The notes under the pieces: generated by a model
The model's database searches: none
What the model was told of the DNA's origin: nothing
The model's input: the letters and a program-made list of their open reading frames with translations, nothing else
Shown here: in pieces, positions 22,571 through 33,195 of the stretch
Position numbering within the stretch: position 1 is the first letter of the stretch
How the letters are laid out: each line of letters begins with the position of its first letter
Translations under genes and position numbers: made by a program
NCBI GenBank assembly: GCA_027625915.1
Contig: JANTQA010000057.1
Location: 6,944,001 to 7,008,000, forward strand
DNA: 64,000 bases
Direction of reading: 5' to 3'
Source: Anaeramoeba flamelloides
Lineage: Eukaryota > Metamonada > Anaeramoebidae

Positions 22571-24814
22571 AAATTTCAACGAAAATATTCTTTAAGGAAA
22601 AAAAAAATAACATTAAATTTTCATTCATTTTTTTAAGGGAATTATTTTTTTGATATCAATAACTAAATCCTTCACTATGTATTTTTTCATTTTATATTAT
22701 TAATATTTAGTAATTATTTGAATATAATTTTATCGAAAAATATTATCCAAATCTAAATGTAATAGATTTTTCACTCTAATAATTTAAATAATAATTATAT
22801 TTTCAAAAATCTTATTTAGAAAAGATAATTTCCAATTTTCATTAATAATTCTTATAAAATTTTTATTTACAAGTGTCAAGTCTTAAAAAGAATTTAATTT
22901 TTTTATGTTTCTCTTCTAATATACTGTAACTTAATAAACAATTTATTTCTGAATTAAATTCTTTTTTTTTTTTTTTTTTTTTTCAAATTTAGTTTTTTGA
23001 AATGTTTTAGTAATTTATTTATTATTAATAAAGTAATAAACCAACTTTTTTGTATATAATACTATAAAAGTACCAAACTAATTTCTTGATAATTCTTTTA
23101 AATTCTTATAAATAAAAATATCTCATTTTTTAGCACTTTCTCAACTTTTTTTACAATTACTAAAAACTTTTTTTAAATTATTTACTCAGTTTTAACTTTA
23201 TCAATTGTATAAAAATATATCAGAATATTTAAAGTAAAAAAAAAATCTATTTCCGTTACCAATCCAAATCCTAAAAATTCATTATTGTGGAAGTATTAAA
23301 AACTCCATGTATTTATATTTGTTATTCTGTTCAACAACTTATAAGATTAATTTATGATTTTTTATTTCAATCTCTAATGATGTTAGAAAACATGGGATTC
23401 TTTGAAAATGTGTGATTCTATTAGGTATGATTTAAATTGAAAACCTTGATATTGATATTCATAACCAATGTTAAAAATTAAAACCAATTCAATACTTTTG
23501 AACTTTTCAAGTAATTTTAGTATATTTTGGTATAATTAGATATTTATTAATTTCATAAATGTAAAGATTTTCAAAACAAAAAAACAAAGAATTAATTTTG
23601 TAAAATTAATCAAACAGAAACAAATAAAACCATTTATCAGATCAAAAGTTTAATTAATCTGGTTTTAGAACAGGTTGGTAGGATGATTGAACATTTACAT
23701 AGACAATACTTATCAATTAATGTTAATTTAATTGAATATCAATCTATTATCAAATTAGATTTACTAACGATATAAATACTCATGGAAATAGATACTATTA
23801 AATACATTCTATATTTTTACTTCTCTCGGGTTAAAGCAATAATTTGTTAGAATCTTTTTTTAAAAACCTCAGTTTAAATGAACAATATTTCACAAAAAAA
23901 AAAAAAATTAACTACAAAAGATAGATCTTTTGATTTGTTAGGCATCTCTTTTTCTTTCCTCTTTGATCGAGTAGATACTGCACCTCTTTTATAATAGAGT
24001 CATTTCAATTAAAATAAGTTTTTATTATCACAAGTTAACACTTTAACTGTTTTTTTTCTTAATTTTAATTAATATTTGAAAACAATATTTGTCATTATTT
24101 AGTTGTAATTTTAGTTTGATTTTGATTTTTTAAAGTCCTTTGATAAAAAAAATTATTAACTTTTTTGTCAAAATATAAAATAAAATGCCAAAATAGAATT
24201 TTGATACAGGAAAATATTTAAACCATTTAACATTCCCAAAGTAGATAAAAAAAATAAACTTATCATTAGATTGTGAACTTTTAATTTTTATTTTTGAAAT
24301 TAAAATTAATCAATTGATTATCCAATAAGTACTTTGTATACCAAAAAGCAAAGACACAAACAAAGTAAATAATGCGATATTCAAATCTTATTGATAATTA
24401 TTTAAAAAAAAAAGAAAAATTTGACTTTATGGTGACTACATCTTTAAGGCACAAAAAAATAAATGAATCGATATTTTTTGAAATTTTTTATTACTCGGAT
24501 TATATTATTAGAATTGGAATTTCTTGCCGAATTTGGGATTTTTTTGTTGGTTAATTTTCCTTGAATTTTTGTGACTTAAAAGTGGAACTGGCTCTAATAT
24601 AAATGACTAATTTATGTTTTTATGCATTTACCAGAAATAACAATAAAAAAAAAAATAAAAATTATTTTTTACAGAAAAATTCTTTCAAAAATGTTGACAA
24701 AAGATAGTGTTCACCTTAAAAATTGTAATAGTCTTGCATCACAAGAGAGGATAATTTTTGAATTGTTCGTGAAGAATCCATCTGTGATGGAGATCCATAA
24801 GACAATATTTTTAG

Positions 24815-25016
24815 TTACAGACAGTTTCAAATTTAAGACACAAACTTTCAACGAAATTTAAGGAACAGGTAAATCTCAAATTAAGGAACAAAATTTGGAA
24901 TTTGAATTTTTACAATTTATTTTACTAGAATCAGAATTTTGTCCCTTAATTCAAGATTTTTATTGTGCCTTAAATTTCGTTGAAAGTTTGTGTCTTAAAT
25001 TTGAAACTGACTGTAA
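24815..25016. mobile_element. Foldback MITE F4, copy 1
   Basis: About 202 bases with ~70-base inverted arms. It starts TTACAGACAGTTTC and ends GAAACTGACTGTAA, with CACAAACTTTCAACGAAATT in the left arm and its complement in the right. Family matches are at 57857-58052 and 58706-58902. No coding content; the short frame at 24622-24861 is chance. Confidence 0.8.
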
Positions 25017-25384
25017 GTTTTTTTAAAAAAATTCTAATTACCTTGATATATTGAATTTAATTTTTTTTTTTTTTTCATTCAATTTTTGTATAATATTAAC
25101 ATATTAGTAACTCTTATTTCTTTCTTATCCAAATTTAATAAAGTAATTATTTCCACAAGAGCAGATTTAATCCCATTTATCAACCATATTTATCAACTTT
25201 CAAGAAATAGGTTATTGTTTTTAAAAGATCTTATAATTTCCCAATAAAATTATTTGTAAAAAGATCTGATCCTTTTTTGTTCATATTTTTAGATCTGATT
25301 GAAAAAAGAAAAATTTGAAAAATTTTTTTTATTTTGATGGAAATCTCATTTTTAATAATTTTATAGAGTTTATATAAATAAATA

Positions 25385-26310
25385 AGCTTGAAACTTTAAT
25401 CTTATTTATATAATAGCAAAAAAAAAACAAATCAAATATTTAATCCTTGGAGATCATGAAAAAAATCGATCAATAATTTTATTCATAAAATTTTATTAAA
25501 TCTCTTGAAATTTTAAAAGATTGGGCTATATTCTTTTTCTCGGATAAAAAGTATAAATAACTAACCATTTAAATTAAATACGGTAATTGGTTAATATCTA
25601 TTATTATTTTATTATTATTTAAATTATAGTTTTAAATACATTTTCCTTTTATGAAAATCTTTAAAAAATCCAGAAATATTATTGAAAAGCCTATTGATAT
25701 ATTTTAATCCTTGGTTATTATTAACTTACTGGATAAATTAGAATTGATTTTTTTATAATTGATTGAAAAATAATCAAATTGAAATTATTCCTTTTGGATA
25801 TAAGTTGAATTTTACCGGTTATACAAAAATATTTTAGGAGAATTTTTAATTTAATGATTGATTTTTTTTCTCAGATTTTTTTATTCAACAAATTGAAAAA
25901 AATTATTTGAATTGTTCTTTGAATTAAAAAATTATATTTTTTTTTCAAGTTTAACACAATTATGGAATTTTTTTTTAAACCAAGTATATTTTTTATCATG
26001 TGTTTTTTAAACTTTGTATTTTTTTTAAAACAATATAGTTTGGTACACTTCTTTCACGGATAATCAGATTTTTTTTACAATGAATATATTTTTTTGAAAC
26101 TATTTTCTAAATATTTTTACATTTAAACTGTTCAAAAATTAGAAAAAAAGATAAAAAACTTTTAGAAACTATAATTTTTTTCTGAAAATAACTTTGTAGG
26201 TTGAATCAAATAAAAATATGATTTTTACTTTGTATTTCAATATCAAGATGTGGTAATTTGTTTTTGTATTTGCTTTTAAATTTTAAAGATATTTTTTTTT
26301 TTAGTTTACT
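25385..26310 (+). repeat. Dispersed repeat F11, copy 1
   Basis: Diverged but ordered match to 43985-44945: a TTAAATCCTTGGAGATCA-type block, TCTTGAAATTTTAAAAGAT, a GGATATAAGTTGAATTTT-type block, AAATTATTTGAATTGTTCTT and TTTTTTTTCAAGTTTAA. No coding capacity. Confidence 0.5.
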
Positions 26311-26360
26311 CGTCCTTTAATTAAGGTTTACAATTCCTGAAATTTGTAAAAACATTATCT

Positions 26361-26847
26361 AATGTTAGGTAGGGTGGCTTATTAATTTGGTTCTTGGTTG
26401 AGTGATCTTGGACTTATGTATGAGTTTTAATAATTGTTAAAAATAGGCAAATTATCTTAATTTATTTTTTTTTTATTTCCCAAATCCAAATTTAACATTC
26501 TAAGAGTAAGAGATTGCTAGATCGATAAGAATGAATTCAAATTTTAGTGTTGTTGATTGATATATTTAATCCATTTTTACTCAATCAATTATATAAAAAA
26601 ACATCAATTTTTAAAAAACTCCAAATAAAACCAAATTTAATTTAAAAAGTAAATAAAAAAAACCTACAAATCACATTTTTTTATAACTTTTCTTCTGATC
26701 TATTAGTCTTGTACTCGTTTATTCTGATTTCAGAAAAAAAAAAAATAAAATGAAAACAATTGCGATTTTTAAATATTCTTAAAACCCATACAAAACAGAA
26801 AATCACTCAGCCAAGAACCAAATTTACAAGCCACCATATCCAACATA
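26361..26847. mobile_element. MITE F12 with ~45-bp terminal inverted repeats
   Basis: Left end 26362-26406 and right end 26802-26846 are complementary at 39 of 45 positions by my count, with core AATTTGGTTCTTGG..GAGTGAT. Internal ~400 bases are A+T-rich and non-coding. Only one copy seen in the window. No clear target duplication. Confidence 0.75.
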
Positions 26848-26892
26848 AGAAAAACTTTTTTCAAAATTTTGTGATTGTAGACCTTAATATTG

Positions 26893-27299
26893 TGGAAAAA
26901 AAGTGAAACACGGTTTTTAATTGGGAACATTAATGAAAATTAAAATTCCGAAATAAGATCAATTAATAAAAGAATAAATAAATAAATAATAACAAAATGA
27001 AGTACCCAATACAATAACCATTTTTTTATTACTTCCTTTCAGTAAGGGCTTTTTCTTTGGTTGATCAATTATTAAAAATTTGTTCAAAAAATTCGACTAT
27101 TTTTGAGATCTCCAAAACTACAAGCAATTTCGATAAGAAAGTAGATCTAAATGGTATTTGTTGGGTTGATTGAAAATAATCTAATGGATTATTATTAAAA
27201 GTTAATTGGTTTCTTCTTTTTATTGATTTTACTTTTCATTTTCAGGTTCTATTAAAGTTCCCCAATTAAAAACAGTGTTTTACTTTTTTTCCAAAATGG
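26893..27299. mobile_element. MITE F6, copy 1
   Basis: Termini: GGAAAAAAAGTGAAACACGG and onward at 26894-26928, complementary to 27257-27292 over about 35 bases with two mismatches and one gap. Internal sequence (ATGGTATTTGTTGGGTTGAT) matches F6 copy 2 at 38911-39353. Confidence 0.8.
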
Positions 27300-27402
27300 T
27301 TAAACAAATCTGATTATAAACATAAAAAAATACCTTTTATTTTTTTTTGATTTTTCTTTTTTTTCTTTTGGATAAATAAAAAAAAAAACCAACTCTTTTC
27401 CC

Positions 27403-27960
27403 ATGTCGAAGCGATCACGAATTGATGAAAAGCAACAGGAATTTGAAGACACTGACACAGACTCCACAGACAATGAAGAAGAAATGCTTGAACAATTACC
27501 AAGCACATTACCGCTTCTTGCAACAGAGAAATCTGAAAAGACAATCAATGTAGATTTTGAATTCTTTGATCCTAAGCAAGGAGACCAAGAGCAAATTGCA
27601 AAATTGTTAGCAAACTATTTACCACAAACCAAGTTTGATCTTGAGGGTATTACAAATTTTATTGTCTCTCAAACACGTGTCGGCACTGTTGTGAAGATCG
27701 AACAAGAAGACGTCATTGGCTTTGTTTCTGTTATTAATATTAATACTAACCGATCGTTGAAATGCGTCGAACAGATCTTGGAATATCTCGAGAAAAATTT
27801 GGACCAAAACTTTAAAGAGAAACTGGACGAGTTATTACAAAACGAAAAAGCCAATGTTGGTTTAATTTTAGATGAAAGATTAGTTAATTGTCCTCATATA
27901 CTTGCACCGCATATCATGCGTGCGATTTTTGATGAAATCAATTGGGCTACTGAAGATGAA
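27403..27960 (+). CDS. BCP1/BCCIP family protein, exon 1
   Basis: ATG at 27403. The 186 residues to GAT GAA at 27960 match the N-terminal two thirds of the BCP1/BCCIP family (protein chaperone/nuclear export factor in yeast, BRCA2- and p21-interacting in animals). Visible are an acidic N-terminus (EDTDTDSTDNEEE), VDFEFFDP, DLEGITNFIVSQTRVGTVVK, VIGFVSVIN, then CVEQILEYLEKNL, VGLILDERLVNCP and FDEINWATEDE. The last phrase is a recognisable family landmark. GTGAATTT follows directly at 27961 and is a plausible donor at phase 0. The frame stays open to 28146, but that extension is a translated T-tract plus sequence unlike the family, so I end the exon here. Confidence 0.78.
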
Positions 27961-28411
27961 GTGAATTTTTTCTTTTCGTTTTTTCTTTTTTTTTTTGAAA
28001 CAACTTTGAAGGAAAAAGGGATCTTCTTGATAAAAGACTCATTCACCACTTCAGAATATGTTATAATAGATTTTTTTTGGTTAGTTGCTGAAATTCCTTT
28101 AGACAACTGTTTTCAACAATCACAAGAATATCTTTCATTGTTTTGATAGATTTTTATTCGACCTGAATTTTTACCTTTTCTGAGGATCCTGTAAAAAAAA
28201 AAAAAAGAATTAAAGTAATACCAACCATAACTCAAATACCCTATTCTGAAGTTAAAGAAATGATGTTTTTTTTCAGCAACAAAGGAAAAAAGTGTATAAA
28301 TTAATTAACCACGATCCCAAACCCTAAAGGCTTTTTTACTTTATTTTTTTTTCACAATTAATTCTGATGGGATGACATAATATTCAAATTATCTTTCTTT
28401 CTCATAAAAAC

Positions 28412-28442
<31 letters not shown>

Positions 28443-28521
28443 ACACCAAACCATTCCTAAAATAGCCAACAAAGGAATTACAAAATTCGTTTAAATTCGA
28501 TTACATTTTAAACCTTACAAG
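27961..28521 (+). other. Unresolved middle of the BCP1/BCCIP gene (introns, possibly a small exon)
   Basis: Family members have a ~60-residue segment with FxFxYYLxxxK between WATEDE and the C-terminal part. I could not place it confidently. A frame near 28150 reads RFLFDLNFYLF, which resembles it, but is not cleanly joined to either exon. The stretch contains T-rich tracts, a poly(A) run at 28193-28205 and a (CAAAA)n tract at 28409-28446. Confidence 0.4.
28409..28446. repeat. (CAAAA)n/(CAAAAA)n simple repeat
   Basis: Tandem CAAAA units passing into CAAAAA units inside the presumed BCP1 intron. Confidence 0.85.
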
Positions 28522-28783
28522 GTGCTTTGTGACTGTTGAAAGTCAAAACGAAAAAGAAAATGAAACCAAAAATAAAAATCTTGAGGTGCAATGGCCAAAA
28601 ATTGAAGACGAGTTTCTGATGGAACAATCTGAAATGAGTTCGTTTTGGTTACCAGAAAAGGAAATAGAATCAAAAGAGTTCCATATTTCACCACACATCG
28701 AAAAAAAAATTTGTATGTTAATTCCCATGAAAAGAATTGACAAAATGAGAACAAATCTTAATTCTTTATTTAATTTAAATTAA
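28522..28783 (+). CDS. BCP1/BCCIP family protein, C-terminal exon
   Basis: Acceptor ...CCTTACAAG at 28521, in frame to TAA at 28781-28783. After a charged linker come QWPKIEDEFLMEQSEMSSFW and HISPHIEKKICMLIPMKRI. These correspond to the family's PEDE...sFxFP segment and its terminal hydrophobic strand before the last helix. Same strand and correct order relative to exon 1, so this is the end of that gene. The exact acceptor is less certain than the identity. Confidence 0.68.
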
Positions 28784-29194
28784 TCTCATTTAGAGATTAA
28801 ATTATCACTTTTTGATTTTTATTTAAATTAAATAATAATTTATTTGATATACTGATTTTTCGAAATATTATTCCACTTTCGTTTTATGTTGATCGTCCAT
28901 TACAATCTTGTAAAAAACTTTTGAACTTTGCCAGAGGTAAACAAAATGAAAAATTTTGGAATACATTCGGGGATTTTCTACAAAAATAATTTTTTCCTCA
29001 AATTTTTCATTGCTTTGGGATTATTATTATTATTTTACAAAATACGTTTCTGAACACTCCTTTTTATAAAATCAATTATTTAGATATTCATTCCAAATAT
29101 ATATATTTATACTTTATTTTTTTTTATGTGATTATAAAATCATTTAAAATATCAGAAAATATTGTCAAAAAAATTGATTTCAAATAAACTATTT

Positions 29195-29800
29195 TTCAAA
29201 AATAGTCGACTCGTTTTATAAGGTTAATGAAAGAGGTTTTTTGTGATTTTATTCCCATATTCTTATCAAAAAAATATTTTTTATTTTTTTGATCAGAATC
29301 ATTTTTTCTTATTTCACAAATTGTTATTTTTCTTTTTCTTTTTTTGTTTTTCTTTTTTTTTGAAAAATTTTTCTTTTTTTGTTAAATTTTCTTTATTTTT
29401 GATCAAAGATCATCTTAAAAAAAAAAAAGATTATTTTGAAAAAAAAGAGATCTTCGAAAAGTAAAATAATCACTTAATAAAATTGAGAGATGGAATATCA
29501 TTTAAAATTCAGGTAATTATTAACAAATAATCTTTTTATTAACCTTTCTTTCAGTGAAATTTCAGTAATGAAATAATCAGTAATGCTTCATTTTAAAAAT
29601 TTTGACTTACTTATTTCAAGTTTTTGGTATTATTTTTTTTTAATTTTTAAAATATTAGGTTTTTATAGGTTTAGAATCGTTTAAAAGGGGATTACAATTC
29701 ATTTTTAACAATTAATTGTTTTTGAATTCTAAAGGATATCTTTTTTTAAGATTTATTATTTTAGATTTTTCATCTTTTTTGAAATAGATTTTACCTTATA
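29195..29800 (+). mobile_element. MITE-like element F3, copy 1
   Basis: Begins CAAAAATAGTCGACTCGTTT. It continues with AGGTTAATGAAAGAGGTTTT, a TTTTCTTTTTCTTTTTT tract, GAATATCATTTAAAATTCAG and AATATTAGGTTTTTATAGGT. Parallel to 53285-53915 and inverted relative to 30590-31090. Confidence 0.6.
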
Positions 29801-30589
29801 AAAAGTTTCATTGTAACTTAATAAAAAAATTGTTTTATAGTATGTTATATACATTTTGTCAAGGTGTAATAAAAGTTGAAAGTGTTACAAATAACGGTTT
29901 ATAGGTTAAATTTCTAAGCAAAAAACTTGTTATTTTGTGGTTAATTAGAATAGACAATAAGAAGATCCGAAAATTTTCAAACTTTCCCTGAATGTACAAT
30001 GATTTCCCAAAATATTTCCATAGCAAAGACAATACTATCTAAATTTTTTTCGAACTCTAGTCTCTTTCTTATCTGTATTTATCTCAAATTATTTGCTTAA
30101 AACTTCTCAAATAAAAAGATTTTTTTTGATTTTTTGTCATTGGAAAAAATTTATAATGTAAAGAAATTTCAAAAAAATAAATAACAAGAAAATTTATACT
30201 TGAACAGCACACAAAAAAAAATTTAATCGTAATAAACTTAAACAACATAATTTGAGAAACAAACAAAAAAATAAAAGACTTTAAAAAAACTAAATAAGGA
30301 CTAAAGAGAGAAAGAACAAAAAAAAAAAAAATTGAAGTATTTTTGTAAATTAAATGAAAAAAATATAAAAAAATCATTTTTTCAGAGATAATTTTATTGA
30401 TTATTTCTTGATCAAATTTCTTTATTCTTCTATTTTCTTAATAATATAGAGTAATTATTACCTTTTATTTTTTTTTTCTTTGTATCTTGTTAATAACCAT
30501 TGTAGTTGCTTGAAAAAGTCTCTAATTTTCAAAAATGTATTGAAATAAGGAATTTATGAAAATATAATTTCCTCTTGATTTTGAATAAA

Positions 30590-31090
30590 TAAACATCATT
30601 TCAAAAATTGTTACTCGCCTGAAATAATAAATTGGAATAAAAATATATCTTTTAGTATTTACCAATAACAAAGTATTAAATATGATTTGTAATTTACTTT
30701 TAAATCATTCCAAATCTATAAAAACCTAATATTTTAACAATTAAAAAATATATAATACCAAAAACTTGAAATAAGTAAGTCAAAATTTTGAAATGAGGAA
30801 TTACTGATTTTTTTATTACTACAATTTCACGTAAAAAAAGGAAACAAGAAGAATTTTTTACTAATAATCTACTTCATTTTAAAAGACATTACATTATCGA
30901 AATTTTCTAAATAATTAATTGTCTTTTCGAAAATCTTTTTTTTTTCAGATTATTTTTTACAAAAATAAAGAAAATTTTAAAAAAAAAGAAAAATTTTTAA
31001 AAAAAAAAAAGTAAAACGAAAAAAAATCAGAAATCTTTTTAAAAGAAAAAATATTTTATTTACTGATAAATTCAAAAAAAAAACAAATAC
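30590..31090 (-). mobile_element. MITE-like element F3, inverted copy
   Basis: Reverse complement matches copy 1. CTATAAAAACCTAATATTTT, AATACCAAAAACTTGAAATA and AGTAAGTCAAAATTTTGAAA appear in mirror order. Its outer end ATTTCAAAAATTGTTACTCG is the terminal repeat. With copy 1 it forms a large inverted repeat with a ~0.8-kb spacer. Confidence 0.6.
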
Positions 31091-31789
31091 TTTTAAATTG
31101 AATTTCCTTTTTGGAAATTTATTCACTCTACTTTTTAAACGGTTATTAGTAAAAAAATATTTTAAAGATAATTTCATTTTCCAAGTTATCTGAAGAGTTA
31201 AACCAATTCATAGATTTTACTATTTTTATTCTAATACAATTAAAATATATAAAAGGTCCGTAATATCAAAAAATATTATTTTTTTCTGATTAATATTTCT
31301 CGAAATATATTATAACTTAATTCAATTAACCATTGGAATAAAATTTTTTAGAATAAAAACATTTTCACATATTAAATATCGAAAATATTTTTTTGAAATT
31401 ACTATTCACTTCTTGATTTTTTTTTTAAAAAATTGTGTTGATAAAATTTTGTAATCTAAAAATAATTTAATATATTAAATTAACATATTTTTCCAGAGAG
31501 TTTATCTTTTTATAATAATTTTTTTTTTAATATTACCATTTCAAAATTAAAAAAAAACATTTAAAGACCAAATTAGTCCATTTTGTGAAAACAGAATCCC
31601 CATAAATTACAATTTGTTTTAGTAAATGAGTTAAAATAATATATTATATATAAAAATATTGATAATTTTGAAGTTGGGATTCAATCATTTTGAAAAAAAT
31701 GTTTTCAAGAAAAATTTAAATGGAAAATTTGTTTATGTTTATTTTTTTTATCCTTAGGAAAATACTCAAAAACTCTTTAATCTGACTAA

Positions 31790-32273
31790 ATCACAATTAC
31801 AAAATTTATTGTTCTTATCGAGAATTTTTCATCAAAGCTCTTATGGCTAGAAAACTTAAGGTAATAAAGAAAAAATGAAAATAAATAAATTGAAAATAAA
31901 AAATTCCTAAAATACTAAAAAAATATACAAATTCGGGTACATAGTACCCCACTTTTCGGAGTTGTTTCTAGGTTTTTTTTTTTTTTTTTTTAATTTAAAA
32001 GAATTGAGTAAAATCTTTGATTTTACTCCATTTTTTTAAATCAAAAAAAACCTATCGGTAGTGGAATATCAATTTATTAACCATAATCTTTAGAATCTTA
32101 TTTATTACTAATAATCTTTCTATCTGGTTTTTACTCCACCTTTTTCAGGAGATGTGGATAATTTTTAATTTGGTCATGTAAATAATATAATATTTGTTTA
32201 TTTAATATTTTAATTATTTTTCTTCTTCTCTTTTTTAATGAGTAAATTTTCTTTGATTAACACTTCCTCATAA

Positions 32274-32300
<27 letters not shown>
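31790..32300 (+). repeat. Dispersed repeat F1, copy 2
   Basis: Matches 11738-12140 closely from ATTGTTCTTATCGAGAATTT to the AATAAATAAATA tail. Differs by an 86-base foldback inserted after CGGAGTTG. Confidence 0.65.
31969..32054. mobile_element. TAGG..CCTA foldback inserted in F1
   Basis: Arms TAGGTTTTTTT...GAGTAAAATC and GATTTTACTC...AAAAACCTA are inverted complements apart from extra Ts on the left. F1 copy 1 has no such sequence at this point. TCGGAGTTG before and TCGGTAGTGG after hint at an imperfect target duplication. Confidence 0.65.
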
Positions 32301-32304
<4 letters not shown>

Positions 32305-32322
32305 ATATATAAATAAATAAAT
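32272..32322. repeat. (AAAT)n microsatellite
   Basis: About twelve AAAT units with one interruption, at the end of F1. Confidence 0.9.
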
Positions 32323-32785
32323 TTATTTTTATTTTTTCATTTAGTTTTTGTAATTATTTTAATGGAAGGTATTTGTTCAGTATTCCATTTTCGGTGTTTT
32401 TTGGGCCGTTTTGACATATAATCAAAATTGAAAGTTTGAGTTTAAAAAACTGTTAAATATTTTTTGAATTAATCAGTATCTATTTGTTTTAAAATTTCAA
32501 AATGGTGAAAATAATATTCTTGATTAATTTTAAAACTTTTTTTTTAGGTTTTTTTTTACGATAATCAAAATAAGTAATTTCTAAATTTTTAAATTTTAAA
32601 ATAATTTTTCTTCAAGATTTCCTAACTTTATTAATATATTTCCAAGGCTTCAAGTTAAATTCGTTATATATATATTTATTTTATAAATTAATAACATTTT
32701 TTGGACTTTAATTATTATTACTTTATTAAATTAGTTTATTCTCTAAATTTATCAATTTTTGATATCAAAATATGTGTAAAAAAAA

Positions 32786-32913
32786 AAGAAGGTATTTAAT
32801 TTTTGAGTCTTTATAAAAATTTCTAAATAAAAATTTAGGAATTAGGGCAAACGTGAGGGATTAACAACTCCTCCATTAAAAAACAAAAAAAAAAAAAAAA
32901 AAGAAGGTATTTA
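32786..32913 (+). mobile_element. 5'-truncated retroelement (SINE-related 3' end) with target duplication
   Basis: AAGAAGGTATTTA occurs at 32786-32798 and 32901-32913, flanking ~100 bases that end in a long poly(A). Before the tail are TTAGGAATTAGGGCAAAC and ACTCCTCCATTAAA. These match the 3' end of the SINE at 61872-62253 (ATTAGGGATTCGGGCAAAC, CCCACTCTTTAATGG). Poly(A), duplication and truncation together indicate target-primed reverse transcription. Confidence 0.75.
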
Positions 32914-33195
32914 TAAAAGAAGAAACTAGTAACATTTCCAGAATATGTAAGCACTTTTTTTTAACAAGCAAATTTCTTGGAATTATCAAGGTGAATAGCT
33001 AATCAAAAAAGATGGATATTAAACTGAAAAACAGCAAGACATTTATTAATTGACTTTTACATCTCGTTTTCTCAATCACATTAAAGATTAAGAAAGAAAT
33101 ATACTAAATTTCAAAAAAAAAAAAAAAAAAAAAGAGAGTTTGCCACATGTGTTTTAAAAAAAGAGATTAGATCTGAATCAAAAATGATCTTAAAT

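Larger units (their letters stand above)
15429..24814. other. Nine-kilobase gene-free stretch
   Basis: Extremely A+T-rich with only chance frames. Recognisable items are F5 copies (15720-15870, 17450-17550, 22395-22570), direct repeats and foldbacks at 17551-18010, homopolymers, TA tracts, a CpG-bearing patch at 19306-19472 and a hairpin at 22056-22080. I see nothing else in 15960-17440, 18300-19260, 19560-20820 or 22680-24800. Confidence 0.55.
25017..27402. other. Repeat-filled interval before the BCP1 gene
   Basis: No gene. Consists largely of F11 (25385-26310), F12 (26361-26847) and F6 (26893-27299) almost end to end. Only about 100 bases separate F6 from the BCP1 start codon, so that promoter must lie in or next to element-derived DNA. 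Confidence 0.6.
28784..33195. other. Gene-free interval with F3 inverted pair, F1 and retro fragment
   Basis: No supportable gene on either strand. Recognised items are given separately. 31250-31780 and 32325-32780 show nothing but A+T-rich DNA. Confidence 0.6.

Noticed and set aside
24622-24861. 79-residue frame as a gene
   Set aside because: It runs into the left arm of the F4 foldback and has no recognisable domain or start context.
28529-28783. Treating this as a separate small gene
   Set aside because: Its sequence matches the BCP1/BCCIP C-terminus and it follows the N-terminal exon on the same strand.
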